From: Sediminibacterium sp.
GTDB lineage: Bacteria > Bacteroidota > Bacteroidia > Chitinophagales > Chitinophagaceae
Direction of reading: 5' to 3'
DNA length: 64,000 bases
Assembly: GCA_016786865.1 (NCBI GenBank)
Contig: JAEUVE010000022.1
Location: 62,001 to 126,000, forward strand
The notes under the pieces were generated by a model, which did no database searches, was not told where the DNA came from, and worked only from the letters and a program-made list of their open reading frames with translations. Within the stretch, counting starts at the first letter, position 1, and every line of letters begins with the position of its first letter. Shown in pieces: positions 51,619-60,503 of this stretch. A program made the position numbers and the translations under genes.

Positions 51619-54576
51619 TTAAAATGTGAGGTTAAAGCCTGCCATGAATGTTTTGGCCTGAGGCATGGTAAAGAATTCAATACCCTGTGTAAGCGCATTG
51701 GATGCAGTTCCGGTTAACTCAGGATCCATACCCGTATACTTGGTAAAAGTCAGGAGGTTCTGTGCAGAAATATAGAATCTGGCAGAAGATATCTTTACTT
51801 TAGACAACAGGGAAGATGGCAGATTGTAACCCAGAGAAATATTCTTCAATCTCAGGTAAGATCCGTCTTCCATGAAACGGGAAGGACGCAGGTTACTGGC
51901 ATAGTTGGCAGCATTGATTTTAGGAACCATGGTAACATCACCCGCTTTCTGCCAGCGATCCAGCTGACTTAAAGAATAGTTGGTGCTTCTGGTACCACCA
52001 TGCTCCAGGAAGAAACGGTTCATGTTCAGTTGCTCGTTTCCGTAAGAAAACTGGAAGAACACCATCAGATCAAATCCTTTATAGCTGAGGTTATTGGTGA
52101 AACCTCCGGTAAAATCAGGGTTTGCTGAACCAACAATTCTGCGGTCGTTGTTTACATCAAACTTACCATCACCATTTACATCTTCAAACACAATGGCACC
52201 TGTCTGAGGATTTACACCTGTTTGCGGATGAAGGTAGAAAGAGAACATTTCACCTCCCTCCTGATAACGGTACAGGTCTCTGTTGTACACATTGAAAGGA
52301 GCAGCCAGTTTAACGATCTTGTTTTTGTTGTGTGAAATATTCAGACTGGTATTCCATTTCAATCCGTCGTTTTTAGCAGGACGCAACACATCTGCGCTCA
52401 CACTAAACTCAATTCCTTTGTTCTGAATGATACCATAGTTCTGGGTAAGCACATTGAAACCGGTAGAACGTGGAATAGATACATCCAGCAACAGGTCTTC
52501 TGTACGCTTGTTGTAATAGTTAAAAGTAAAGTTCAGTCTGTTGTTGAATAAACCAACATCCACACCCAGGTCGGTCTGCTTGGTGGTTTCCCATTTCAGC
52601 TGCGGGTTGCTGGGTTGTGTAGGGCTGATACCGGGAATATCTGCATAAGCAGCACCACCCCATAATCCCAGCGACTGGAAGTCGCGGATACCACTCTGGT
52701 TACCGGTGATACCATAACTACCTCTGAGCTTCAGCATGCTGATGGCCTTCATATTCTCCATGAACTTTTCCTCAGAGAGCAACCAGCCAAATCCCATAGA
52801 AGGGAATGTACCATACTGATTGGCCTGTCCGAAACGGGAAGAACCATCTCTTCTGACATTGAGGGTAAAGAGGTATTTGCGATCGTAGTCGTAGTTGATT
52901 CTGGTAAACACGGAACCAATACCCCAACTGGTAGCTGCGCTGGAAGAGCGTTGTACCGCAGCCGAAACAATCTGAGTGAATGCATCACTGGGAAACTGCT
53001 GTCCGATGGCTGTAACCAGGGTTGTTTTGGATTCCTGAATGGTAGTACCCACCAGGGCTGTTACAGAGTGCTTACCAATACCAAAATTATAAGTCAGTAC
53101 GTTTTCCTGAATCCAGTTGCTGTTGTTGGTACTGGAAACCTGCGCGTTACCGTTCACTGCAGAACCACCATTGGTTAAGGAGTTCTCATACAGATCTTCT
53201 TCCACATTGCTGTAGTCGAAGCTGAAGCTGGAACGAAGTTTCAGACCTTTAATGAATTCATATTCCGCAAACACGGATCCCAGGTAACGGTTGGTACGCA
53301 TACCAATTTTGGTTTGATCCAATGCCGCCAGCGGGTGCTCGAATGTTGGAATTTTGAGGTAAGAACCATCTGCGTTATACACCGGTATATTGGTAGGGTA
53401 AAAGAATACGCTTCCCAAACTACCGGAGATGTTATCGTCGTTTTTCAGCCTGCTTCTCTTGTTGTTGGAAAAGAGGATATTGGTACCCATTTTCAGGTTT
53501 TTGATGGGTGTGTACTCCAGATTCACTCTTGCGGTAGTACGGCTGAAATCGGATTTTTTAATAACGCCCTCCTGCAGGAAAGTGTTGGCAGAAACCATGT
53601 ATTTCACTTTATCGGAACCACCGCTGATACCGATATCGATGTTGCGGGTTGCTCCTTTACGGAAAATCAGATCGCCCCAATTCGTATTTACTGCCGCAGA
53701 AGGATTGGCATAAGGCGCTGTTCTGCCGTTGTTGATGGCAGATTCGTTCATCAGTGTTTCAAAAGTAGGACCATTGGTTACTGCAGGATATTTATTGAGA
53801 TCCTGAGATCCATAATACATACCTACATTGATTTTGGCACGTCCCGCAGAACCGCGTTTGGTAGTAATCAATACCACACCATTGGCCGCTCTGGCACCAT
53901 AAATGGCAGTAGCAGAAGCGTCTTTCAGGATATCCATGGATTCTATATCTGCAGGGTTGATGTCTGCCATAGGGCTGGTAACACCTCCACCCAATCCGAT
54001 TGCAGAAAGGTTGCCGGATTGTACGGGAACACCATCAATTACATAAAGCGGGTCGCTGGATGCGTTGATAGAAGCCGTACCACGAATACGTACAAATACG
54101 CCGCCACCGGGGGTACCGGAGTTGGAATTTACCTGCACACCGGCTGCACGTCCCTGCAGCAACTGATCAGAGCTGCTCACCGGCACGTTGGCTATATCGG
54201 CAGCTTTTACCGTAGTAACGGCACTGGTAACCAGTTTACGGCTCTGCTGGCCATAACCGGTTACAACTACTTCACTCATTACATTGGGAAGCGATTGCAT
54301 AACCAGATCCAGGTCATTGGCAGGAACTGCTTTGATCGACAGGCTTTGATAACCTACATAATCAAAACGAACAGAATCGGCTCCGGCAGGGATATTGAAT
54401 TTGAAAGAGCCGGTAGCATTGGTAGTGGCAATGGCCTTGCCTTTTACAGAAATGGACACGCCGTTTAGGGGCAATCCGCCGTCGGCAGATGTTACCCTAC
54501 CCGAAATTGCACGGTCCTGTGCAATGGTCTTTGCCGAAAGGCAAAGGAACGTGAGAAGAACAATGAAGCATCTCAT
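51619..54576 (-). CDS. SusC/RagA-family TonB-linked outer-membrane transporter
   Basis: A 985-residue outer-membrane transporter. Signal peptide ends KTIAQ. A carboxypeptidase D regulatory-like domain (ISGRVTSADGGLPLNGVSI) precedes the TonB box EVVVTGYG. The plug domain has the SusC signatures PLYVIDGVPV and ILKDASATAIYGARAANGVV, followed by a 22-strand barrel ending GFNLTF. It imports an unknown ligand together with the SusD protein using TonB energy. Upstream lies a structured leader (54595-54700) and a palindrome. First gene of the operon. No anti-sigma-interaction (STN) domain is seen. Confidence 0.95.
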   Translation of the reverse strand: MRCFIVLLTFLCLSAKTIAQDRAISGRVTSADGGLPLNGVSISVKGKAIATTNATGSFKFNIPAGADSVRFDYVGYQSLSIKAVPANDLDLVMQSLPNVMSEVVVTGYGQQSRKLVTSAVTTVKAADIANVPVSSSDQLLQGRAAGVQVNSNSGTPGGGVFVRIRGTASINASSDPLYVIDGVPVQSGNLSAIGLGGGVTSPMADINPADIESMDILKDASATAIYGARAANGVVLITTKRGSAGRAKINVGMYYGSQDLNKYPAVTNGPTFETLMNESAINNGRTAPYANPSAAVNTNWGDLIFRKGATRNIDIGISGGSDKVKYMVSANTFLQEGVIKKSDFSRTTARVNLEYTPIKNLKMGTNILFSNNKRSRLKNDDNISGSLGSVFFYPTNIPVYNADGSYLKIPTFEHPLAALDQTKIGMRTNRYLGSVFAEYEFIKGLKLRSSFSFDYSNVEEDLYENSLTNGGSAVNGNAQVSSTNNSNWIQENVLTYNFGIGKHSVTALVGTTIQESKTTLVTAIGQQFPSDAFTQIVSAAVQRSSSAATSWGIGSVFTRINYDYDRKYLFTLNVRRDGSSRFGQANQYGTFPSMGFGWLLSEEKFMENMKAISMLKLRGSYGITGNQSGIRDFQSLGLWGGAAYADIPGISPTQPSNPQLKWETTKQTDLGVDVGLFNNRLNFTFNYYNKRTEDLLLDVSIPRSTGFNVLTQNYGIIQNKGIEFSVSADVLRPAKNDGLKWNTSLNISHNKNKIVKLAAPFNVYNRDLYRYQEGGEMFSFYLHPQTGVNPQTGAIVFEDVNGDGKFDVNNDRRIVGSANPDFTGGFTNNLSYKGFDLMVFFQFSYGNEQLNMNRFFLEHGGTRSTNYSLSQLDRWQKAGDVTMVPKINAANYASNLRPSRFMEDGSYLRLKNISLGYNLPSSLLSKVKISSARFYISAQNLLTFTKYTGMDPELTGTASNALTQGIEFFTMPQAKTFMAGFNLTF

Positions 54577-54621
54577 AAGCGTTGCAGTGTTTGGTTTAAA
54601 GGTTCAGTTAGGTATTACACA

Positions 54622-54680
54622 GTAAAAAAGTGGCATTGACGGGCCACTTTTACCCCGTCGGAAAGCAACCCGACTAGGTA
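54622..54680 (-). promoter_or_regulatory. Structured leader / possible attenuator of the SusC operon
   Basis: On the minus strand a small hairpin GTCGG-8nt-CCGAC is followed directly by GGGG and a second hairpin AAAAGTGGC-8nt-GCCACTTTT that ends in a run of T, like an intrinsic terminator, about 46 bases before the SusC ATG. The loop of the second hairpin (CCCGTC) is complementary to GACGGG at the end of the first, so a pseudoknot or an alternative pairing is possible. Ligand or protein signal unknown. Confidence 0.55.
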
Positions 54681-54754
54681 TTTTTACTGGTTCTCCAAAG
54701 TTTAGCCTTTATACAACCAAATAGTACAGGGTCAAACGCTCAAAAGAATTTTTC

Positions 54755-54769
54755 TTACCAAAATGGTAA
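54755..54769. promoter_or_regulatory. Palindrome TTACCA-3-TGGTAA
   Basis: A perfect 6+3+6 inverted repeat about 75 bases upstream of the leader hairpins. Candidate operator of the SusC operon; the adjacent Lrp-type regulator is one possible binder. Confidence 0.45.
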
Positions 54770-54960
54770 AAAGCCGTAAATTTTAGAAAAATTAACTTTA
54801 AAATAATGCAGCAGCAGATATTTTTCCTGACTTTAGATTTATAGTAAGATATTTTATCTTTTTTAATATATCTTTAAGTCGATTCACCGATCGTTAGTTG
54901 TTGGTTTCACCAGATTCCCCTATTTTATAGTTTTCAAAAAAATGGGCAATACCTTGAAAA

Positions 54961-55422
54961 TTAGATAACAATAGAGTGTCCCTGCTTAATATCTTTTAAC
55001 ACAAAGATGGTATTGAGCGTACCTACATTGTCTAAACGGGCCAGTTTTCCCTTAACAAATTCATGGTATTCCGGCAAGCTGCCAATATTGATTTTAAGCA
55101 AAAAGTCGATTTGACCGGCCATCAGATAGCATTCCTGCACTTCATCCAGGCTCATCACCTCCTTCTCAAACTTGTCGAAAAAGGCATCGTTGTGGTACCG
55201 CATAGACACCTGGCAAAAAGCAGTGATCGACTTATTCAGCAACACTTTATCTAAAATTGCCACGTATTCCTTGATATAGCCCAACTGTTCCAGCCTTTTA
55301 ACCCGCTCATATACAGGAGAAATGGTGATATTCAGTATCTGGGCCAGCTCTTTGGCCGTGATTTTGGAGTTTTTCTGAAGATGCCTAAGGATCGTCAGGT
55401 CTATTTCATCAAGGCTTTCCAT
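54961..55422 (-). CDS. Lrp/AsnC-family transcriptional regulator
   Basis: A 153-residue regulator. The N-terminal winged HTH is LDEIDLTILRHLQKNSKITA, then ELAQILNITISPVYERVKRL. The C-terminal RAM ligand-binding domain (about 70-150) contains VQECYLMAGQIDFLLKI, where Lrp-type proteins bind amino acids. It probably responds to an amino acid or similar small molecule. Located upstream of, and in the same direction as, the SusC operon, and 4 bp after a small membrane protein gene. Its targets are not shown by the sequence. Confidence 0.92.
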   Translation of the reverse strand: MESLDEIDLTILRHLQKNSKITAKELAQILNITISPVYERVKRLEQLGYIKEYVAILDKVLLNKSITAFCQVSMRYHNDAFFDKFEKEVMSLDEVQECYLMAGQIDFLLKINIGSLPEYHEFVKGKLARLDNVGTLNTIFVLKDIKQGHSIVI

Positions 55423-55426
55423 ATGG

Positions 55427-55816
55427 TCATTTATTTTTTATTTCCATTTTAGGGAGCAGACTCATCAACAGCATGATGGCGGTCAATGCCACTTCCAGGT
55501 AAAGTCCGGGCTGCTTCTGCGGGCATTCCCCCCCATAGCAGGCAGACAGGATCAGGTAGTTGCGCACAGACCAGGCAAACGCAAAAGTGGTCACAAATAC
55601 GTTGGTGCGTTTGGCCCAGATCTTATTCAGTACAAAAAACAGGAATGCAAGACCGCTGGCATAAGAAAGAAACAAACCCGGGCGCCCGAAATTGGTCCCC
55701 TTCGTATGAAATCCATTAACCAGTATCGACTTACTTTCTATAAACACCCAGGGCATCCAGCAAACACCGATCACCGCCAGTGCCAGTATCATTCCAACTT
55801 GTTGTGAATATTTCAT
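55427..55816 (-). CDS. Four-TM hypothetical membrane protein
   Basis: A 129-residue protein with four hydrophobic helices (IGVCWMPWVFI near the N-terminus, FLSYASGLAFLFFVLN, TTFAFAWSVRNYLILSA, LYLEVALTAIMLLMSLL). A short loop contains CYGGECPQK with two cysteines. I recognise no family with certainty. It ends 4 bp before the Lrp-type gene, so the two form a unit. Divergent from the SDR gene. Function unknown. Confidence 0.7.
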   Translation of the reverse strand: MKYSQQVGMILALAVIGVCWMPWVFIESKSILVNGFHTKGTNFGRPGLFLSYASGLAFLFFVLNKIWAKRTNVFVTTFAFAWSVRNYLILSACYGGECPQKQPGLYLEVALTAIMLLMSLLPKMEIKNK

Positions 55817-55979
55817 GCTTTGTTTCCTATTAAATTCCGAACCGAAATTAGGCTTTCTGCGTTATAACTGCATACATTTTGCCATCGGTTTTCCGAGGGC
55901 CGGTAACAGCAGAAATAACCGAACTTTACAGAAAGCTGCTTGTACAAATCATATTTTTCTCACCAATAAATTCAGTAAA

Positions 55980-56744
55980 ATGAAAAGATTAAACAATAAA
56001 GTAGCCATTATTACCGGCGCCGCCATGGGCATGGGCAAGGCTACTGCCGAACTGTTTGCCGAGGAAGGCGCCAAAGTGGTTGTGGCCGATTTCAATGAAG
56101 AAGGCGGAAAAGCCGTTGTAAACGAAATCATTGCCCGCGGCGGCACAGCCGCCTACTGCAAAGTGGATATTTCCAATGCCACAGAAGTGGCCGCCATGGT
56201 TCAATTTGCGGTCGACACCTACGGCAGACTCGACTGCGCAGTGAACAATGCTGCACTCAAGCCCGACAACAACTCCTTTCAGGATCTGGACGAAGCATAC
56301 TGGGATCGGCTTCAGGCTGTGGACCTGAAAGGAACTGCCCTCTGTATGAAATACGAAATCAGGCAATTCGTTGCACAGGGCAACGGAGGTTCTATTGTAA
56401 ATATTTCTTCGATCAATGCATTTAAACCCACTACCGGCAATCCTGCTTACCAGGCATTTAAACATGGTGTGGAAGGCTTAACCAAGGCAGCCGCCTTTGA
56501 ATATGGCATCAAGGGTATCCGGATCAACTCTGTTGCACCCGGCGCCATACGAACTCCTATGCTGACCGCAGCTTTAAAAAGCCTAGGCATTGAAGAAAAA
56601 GACATCATTCCTACCATGAGTCTCGTAGGTCGTTTGGGTGAACCAAGGGAGGTAGCCCAGGGCAGCCTGTTCCTCAGCTCCGACGATGCCAGTTATGTAC
56701 ATGGTACCGTACTGCATGTTGGGGGTGGTTTTGAATTGATCTGA
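55980..56744 (+). CDS. Short-chain dehydrogenase/reductase
   Basis: A 254-residue classical SDR oxidoreductase using NAD(P)(H). The start at 55980 (MKRLNNKVAIITGA) is chosen because the upstream extension of the frame looks random and overlaps the divergent gene. Motifs: cofactor loop TGAAMGMGKA (TGxxxGxG, about 11-20), an Asp after beta-2 (VADF) that favours NAD, NNAA near 88, catalytic Ser in ISSINA and YxxxK as YQAFK. C-terminal glycine-rich segment GTVLHVGGGFEL. Substrate unknown. Ends before a strong terminator. Confidence 0.93.
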   Translation: MKRLNNKVAIITGAAMGMGKATAELFAEEGAKVVVADFNEEGGKAVVNEIIARGGTAAYCKVDISNATEVAAMVQFAVDTYGRLDCAVNNAALKPDNNSFQDLDEAYWDRLQAVDLKGTALCMKYEIRQFVAQGNGGSIVNISSINAFKPTTGNPAYQAFKHGVEGLTKAAAFEYGIKGIRINSVAPGAIRTPMLTAALKSLGIEEKDIIPTMSLVGRLGEPREVAQGSLFLSSDDASYVHGTVLHVGGGFELI

Positions 56745-56780
56745 TCTTGCGGATTGATGAATTACCAATATTAAAAAGCA

Positions 56781-56803
56781 AAACCCCCGGTTTACGGGGG
56801 TTT
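56781..56803 (+). terminator. Terminator of the SDR gene
   Basis: AAACCCCCG, 5-nt loop, CGGGGGTTT followed by CTTTTT. Could also end the tRNA-Cys transcript on the other strand, 12 bases beyond its 3' end. Confidence 0.88.
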
Positions 56804-56814
56804 CTTTTTGAGCG

Positions 56815-56885
56815 AGGTCCCGAGCGGATTCGAACCGCTGTGGAAGCTTTTGCAGAGCTCTGCCTAGCCACTCGGCCACAGGACC
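56815..56885 (-). tRNA. tRNA-Cys(GCA)
   Basis: A 71-nt tRNA: acceptor GGTCCTG/CGGGACC with one G-U pair, anticodon loop CTGCAAA with GCA, T arm AGCGGTTCGAATCCGCT, discriminator U as expected for Cys. CCA is not encoded. Confidence 0.95.
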
Positions 56886-56898
56886 TTTAATTGGACGG

Positions 56899-56906
56899 CA
56901 AAAATA
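56899..56906 (-). promoter_or_regulatory. -7 box of tRNA-Cys
   Basis: The minus strand reads TATTTTTG, a full TAnnTTTG match, 14 bases before the tRNA. The -33 region is T-rich but lacks TTG at 19 bp. Confidence 0.5.
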
Positions 56907-56973
56907 GCGGAATCAAACTAATTTTAAAATTCTAAATCAGAAAATACGAAATTTACCTGCTAATTAACCCAAT

Positions 56974-57852
56974 ATGAAACGAATTGCAGAGAGCGAATTA
57001 ATCATCAACAGCCGGGGAGCCGTATACCACCTGAATCTCAGACCTGAAGAGCTGGCCGATACGGTAATTACCGTGGGCGATCCGGGCCGCGTAGCAGAAG
57101 TCAGCAAACATTTTGACCGGATAGAGGGTCGCTTTGAACACAGAGAATTCATTACCCATACCGGATATATTGGCAATAAGCGTTTTTCGGTACTGTCTTC
57201 CGGAATTGGCACAGACAATATAGATATTGTAATGAATGAACTGGACGCACTGGCCAATATAGACTTTGAAACGAGGACCATCCGTCCGGAATTACGCAGA
57301 CTGAAAATTATCCGGATCGGCACTTCCGGTTCCCTCCAGGCCGATATTCCGGTAGATTCATTTGTAGCCAGCACCCACGGATTGGGCATCGACAATCTCC
57401 TGAATTTCTATCGCCGGGAGAACAACGACGAGGAACTGGCCATTGTGCAGGAATTCATCAATCACACCAAAATTGGTACGCACGTAGCCGTTCCTTCCAT
57501 TGCTTCCGCGGCGCCCATGCTGCAAAAATATTTTGTGGAAGGCTACCACCAGGGCATCACCGTAACCTGTCCGGGTTTTTATGGTCCGCAGGGCAGAATT
57601 TTACGTCTGGGGCTGCAATATCCGGAACTGGTAGACCAGCTCACCAGCTTCCGCTATGGCAATCACCGGATCAGCAATTTTGAAATGGAAACAGCTGCCA
57701 TTTATGGATTAGGAAAACTCTTAAACCATTATTGCTTAAGCCTGAATGCCATAGTCGCAAACAGAGTAAAACAGGAATTCAGTAAGGATGGCGCGAAGGC
57801 CGTGGAGGCTCTCATCGTAAAATCGCTGGAAATATTGTGTAACGTGCAATAA
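56974..57852 (+). CDS. Nucleoside phosphorylase (PNP/UDP family)
   Basis: A 292-residue phosphorylase that splits nucleosides with phosphate in salvage. Family segments: TVITVGDPGRVAEVSKHFD, SSGIGTDNIDIVMNEL, IRIGTSGSLQADIPVDSFV (phosphate/ribose site) and SNFEMETAAIYGLGKLL, in which the Met-Glu binds ribose. The pattern is closest to uridine-phosphorylase-like proteins of Bacteroidota; whether uridine or a purine nucleoside is used is not clear. It is followed by a small four-helix-bundle gene 39 bp on. Confidence 0.9.
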   Translation: MKRIAESELIINSRGAVYHLNLRPEELADTVITVGDPGRVAEVSKHFDRIEGRFEHREFITHTGYIGNKRFSVLSSGIGTDNIDIVMNELDALANIDFETRTIRPELRRLKIIRIGTSGSLQADIPVDSFVASTHGLGIDNLLNFYRRENNDEELAIVQEFINHTKIGTHVAVPSIASAAPMLQKYFVEGYHQGITVTCPGFYGPQGRILRLGLQYPELVDQLTSFRYGNHRISNFEMETAAIYGLGKLLNHYCLSLNAIVANRVKQEFSKDGAKAVEALIVKSLEILCNVQ

Positions 57853-57891
57853 TTTTTTTGTCTCACAGGCAATGTTGCATAAATTCGTCAT

Positions 57892-58251
57892 ATGTCTCAA
57901 ACGCTCCGGCCCGACATATCGGTTTATCAACATGCCATCCTGGTTGCCCGGGAAGTATTCAGGTTAACCTGCCTGCTTCCTTTGCAACAGCGGTTTGTAC
58001 TGACCGGCCAGCTGAGAAAATCCATTTCTCAGGTTTGCAACAGGCTGTCTGTATTTGCAGGCAGCAGCAACAAAGCACAACTCAAGCGAAACAGCGAACT
58101 GTTCATTCCGGCTTATGCCGAATTGAAGACCCAGATTAAAATGTCGCAGTCGTTCGGACACTTCAAGCCTCAGGAACTGGAAGAGCTGGAAACCGCCCTT
58201 GACCAGATTTTACGCTACTGCCATCAATACCTAGAACCAAGGCAGAATTAA
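57892..58251 (+). CDS. Four-helix-bundle protein (S23-like)
   Basis: A 119-residue helical protein resembling the four-helix-bundle family named after the 23S rRNA intervening-sequence protein: an YQHAILVAREVFRLTCLLP start, LTGQLRKSISQVCNRLSVF, then helices to the C-terminal LDQILRYCHQYL. Many Bacteroidota carry such stand-alone proteins outside rRNA genes, and their function is unknown. Located between the nucleoside phosphorylase and dapF genes on the same strand. Confidence 0.68.
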   Translation: MSQTLRPDISVYQHAILVAREVFRLTCLLPLQQRFVLTGQLRKSISQVCNRLSVFAGSSNKAQLKRNSELFIPAYAELKTQIKMSQSFGHFKPQELEELETALDQILRYCHQYLEPRQN

Positions 58252-58289
58252 ATCCTTTCCTTCTTCCCTTTTTCCCATTAATTTGCAGC

Positions 58290-59066
58290 ATGCTGATTCA
58301 GTTTTCCAAATACCAGGGAACGGGCAATGATTTTGTCATTATCGATAACCGTTCGGGTAATATTCAATTAACCCGGGAACAGATTGAAAAACTCTGCGAT
58401 CGCCGTTTCGGTATTGGTGGCGACGGACTAATGCTGCTGAACAGCGCTGATGGATACGATTTCGAGATGAAATACTACAATGCAGACGGAGCCGAGGGCA
58501 GCATGTGTGGCAATGGCGGCCGTTGCCTTACGCGTTTTGCTTATGATTGCGGTATCCACCAGAACGAATACCATTTCATTGCTTCAGACGGACCACACGA
58601 AGCCCATTTTGGACGGAACCAGTGGATCCACCTGAAAATGAAAGACGTAAACTCCGTGAACAACCTATGGCATGCCGTAGTACTGGATACCGGGTCTCCA
58701 CACTACATCAAAGAAGTACAGAACCTCAATACCATTGATGCTGTTAAAGAGGGTCGTGAAATACGCTACAGTGATGCATATAAAGAAAAGGGCATCAACG
58801 TCAACTTTGTAGAACCTTCCCTGAAAAAAATCAACGTAAGAACCTATGAGCGGGGCGTTGAAGATGAAACCTACAGTTGTGGTACCGGGGTTACAGCCGC
58901 TGCACTGGTATTTGCCCACAATGAAAACGGATTCAACAGGGTTGAAGTAGAAACCAAAGGCGGACACCTGGCGGTTGAATTCGACAAAACCGGCGAAGAA
59001 CAGTTCGAGAATATCTGGCTCTGCGGTCCGGCAGAATTTGTTTTTAAAGGAGAGATAGAAGTATAA
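58290..59066 (+). CDS. dapF: Diaminopimelate epimerase
   Basis: Interconverts LL- and meso-diaminopimelate, for lysine and peptidoglycan. The 258-residue protein has both active-site cysteines: Cys73 in GSMCGNGGRCL and the second in ETYSCGTGVTAAAL near 202. The start KYQGTGNDFVIIDN is characteristic. Length is slightly short but normal for Bacteroidota. A TTAATTTG box ends 4 bases before the ATG, so a nearly leaderless transcript is possible. Followed by the CorA-type gene. Confidence 0.96.
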   Translation: MLIQFSKYQGTGNDFVIIDNRSGNIQLTREQIEKLCDRRFGIGGDGLMLLNSADGYDFEMKYYNADGAEGSMCGNGGRCLTRFAYDCGIHQNEYHFIASDGPHEAHFGRNQWIHLKMKDVNSVNNLWHAVVLDTGSPHYIKEVQNLNTIDAVKEGREIRYSDAYKEKGINVNFVEPSLKKINVRTYERGVEDETYSCGTGVTAAALVFAHNENGFNRVEVETKGGHLAVEFDKTGEEQFENIWLCGPAEFVFKGEIEV

Positions 59067-59102
59067 CCAATCAACTTGCTAACAGGGGAATAAACTGAAA
59101 AG

Positions 59103-60041
59103 ATGATCCAGTATTTCAAGAATGTAAACGGACAAACCATCGAGATCGATAAAGCGGATCAGGGTGTTTGGGTAAACCTGGTTCCTCCCTTCAAGGAGGA
59201 GGAATTTATTGAATTGAGTCGTGACCTCGATATTCCGATCGAATTCCTGAGAGACTCACTGGATATTGATGAACGTCCGCGTTACGAAACAGAAGACAAT
59301 GTAAAATTTGTCATCATCAAAACGCCCACGGAAAACAATTCTTTCAACGACAGCGATGCATTTTACATTACGATTCCGATTTGCATCATCCTGACCCACA
59401 ACCAGATTGTAACGGTCAACTCTTTCGACAATGGTGCGATCAAAAAATTCCTGAATACCTTTCAGAAAAGCCATCCCGACAAGCGAAACATGATGGTGCT
59501 GAAAGTATTCGAAAAAGTAGTACAGACTTTCCTCGATTACCTGAAGGAAATCAACCACAGCCGCAACCAATACGAACAGAGCCTTTACGACAGTAACAGC
59601 AACGTGGATTTGCTCAAACTGATGCGGGTACAGAAAAGCCTGGTATATTTTGTTACCGCTTTGCGCAGCAATGAAATGCTGATGATGAAAATGGAACGCA
59701 CCAATTTCCTGGGATTGAATGAGGAAGAAAGAGAGTTTTTACAAGACCTGATTGTAGATACAAGCCAGGCCCTGGAGATGGCGAATATTTACACCAATAT
59801 TCTCAGCAGTACCATGGATGCTTTTGCCAGCATCATTAGCAACAACCTGAACAATGTAATGAAGCGGCTTACCTCTATTACCATCATTTTATCGCTACCA
59901 ATTTTGGTCACCAGTATTTATGGGATGAACGTAGATCTTCCCTATCAGCATTCCACACATGCATTCTATATTCCAGTAATTTTATCCCTTGTGGTATCCG
60001 TGATCATCGGAGGATATTTCCTAAAGAAGAAATGGTTTTAA
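59103..60041 (+). CDS. CorA-family divalent cation transporter
   Basis: A 312-residue channel protein of the CorA/MIT family. A large cytoplasmic alpha/beta domain and a long helix precede two C-terminal membrane helices; the GMN selectivity motif is at the end of the first (TSIYGMNVDLPYQ, about 275-287), and the second is followed by the basic end KKKWF. Likely carries Mg2+ or Co2+ as a homopentamer in the inner membrane. It lies 36 bp after dapF and 3 bp before the NUDIX gene. Confidence 0.92.
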   Translation: MIQYFKNVNGQTIEIDKADQGVWVNLVPPFKEEEFIELSRDLDIPIEFLRDSLDIDERPRYETEDNVKFVIIKTPTENNSFNDSDAFYITIPICIILTHNQIVTVNSFDNGAIKKFLNTFQKSHPDKRNMMVLKVFEKVVQTFLDYLKEINHSRNQYEQSLYDSNSNVDLLKLMRVQKSLVYFVTALRSNEMLMMKMERTNFLGLNEEEREFLQDLIVDTSQALEMANIYTNILSSTMDAFASIISNNLNNVMKRLTSITIILSLPILVTSIYGMNVDLPYQHSTHAFYIPVILSLVVSVIIGGYFLKKKWF

Positions 60042-60044
60042 CCT

Positions 60045-60503
60045 ATGGCGTTATTCAATGTACGGATTTACGGCGTTTTATTTGATGAACAAAAACGCTT
60101 ACTGGTAAGCGACGAATTCATCCGGGGAAACTTCTACACCAAATTACCCGGCGGTGGTTTGGAAATCGGAGAAGGCACCAGGGATTGTCTGAAACGGGAA
60201 TTCATGGAAGAAACCGGCCTGAATGTTGAAATCGGCGAACACATTTATACCACCGATTTTTTCCAGATATCTGCATTCAACAATCGCGACCAGATCATTT
60301 CGATTTACTACGAGGTGCTTGCCAATGATCTTTCCGGTCTTGTAACCCGGCAGCAACCCTTCGATTTTGAACCGCATCAGATTGCAGACCCCGCCAAAGA
60401 AGCAGAAGTATTCCGTTGGATTGAATGGAATGAACTCCATCCCGATTCCATGTCTTTGCCAATAGATAAAGTGGTGATCGACTTACTGAAGCGTAATGCC
60501 TAA
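60045..60503 (+). CDS. NUDIX hydrolase
   Basis: A 152-residue hydrolase of nucleoside-diphosphate-linked compounds. A complete Nudix box is present at about 38-60: GGLEIGEGTRDCLKREFMEE followed by TGL (GX5EX7REUXEEXGU). Substrate cannot be told. The start codon lies 3 bp after the CorA stop, so the genes are coupled. Its last 21 bases overlap the end of the convergent dipeptide epimerase gene. Confidence 0.93.
   Translation: MALFNVRIYGVLFDEQKRLLVSDEFIRGNFYTKLPGGGLEIGEGTRDCLKREFMEETGLNVEIGEHIYTTDFFQISAFNNRDQIISIYYEVLANDLSGLVTRQQPFDFEPHQIADPAKEAEVFRWIEWNELHPDSMSLPIDKVVIDLLKRNA

Larger units (their letters stand above)
54577..54960. other. Leader and promoter region of the SusC operon
   Basis: A 384-bp gene-free stretch between the Lrp-type gene and the SusC gene, both on the minus strand. 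It holds the structured leader at 54622-54680 and the palindrome at 54755-54769. Beyond 54780 it is AT-rich with nothing else recognised. Confidence 0.6.

Noticed and set aside
54622..54680. Assignment of the SusC leader to a known riboswitch (TPP, cobalamin, SAM, preQ1)
   Set aside because: None of the conserved core motifs of those classes is present.
55815..55979. A 55-codon N-terminal extension of the SDR protein
   Set aside because: It overlaps the divergent gene's start and precedes a canonical SDR start (KVAIITGA).
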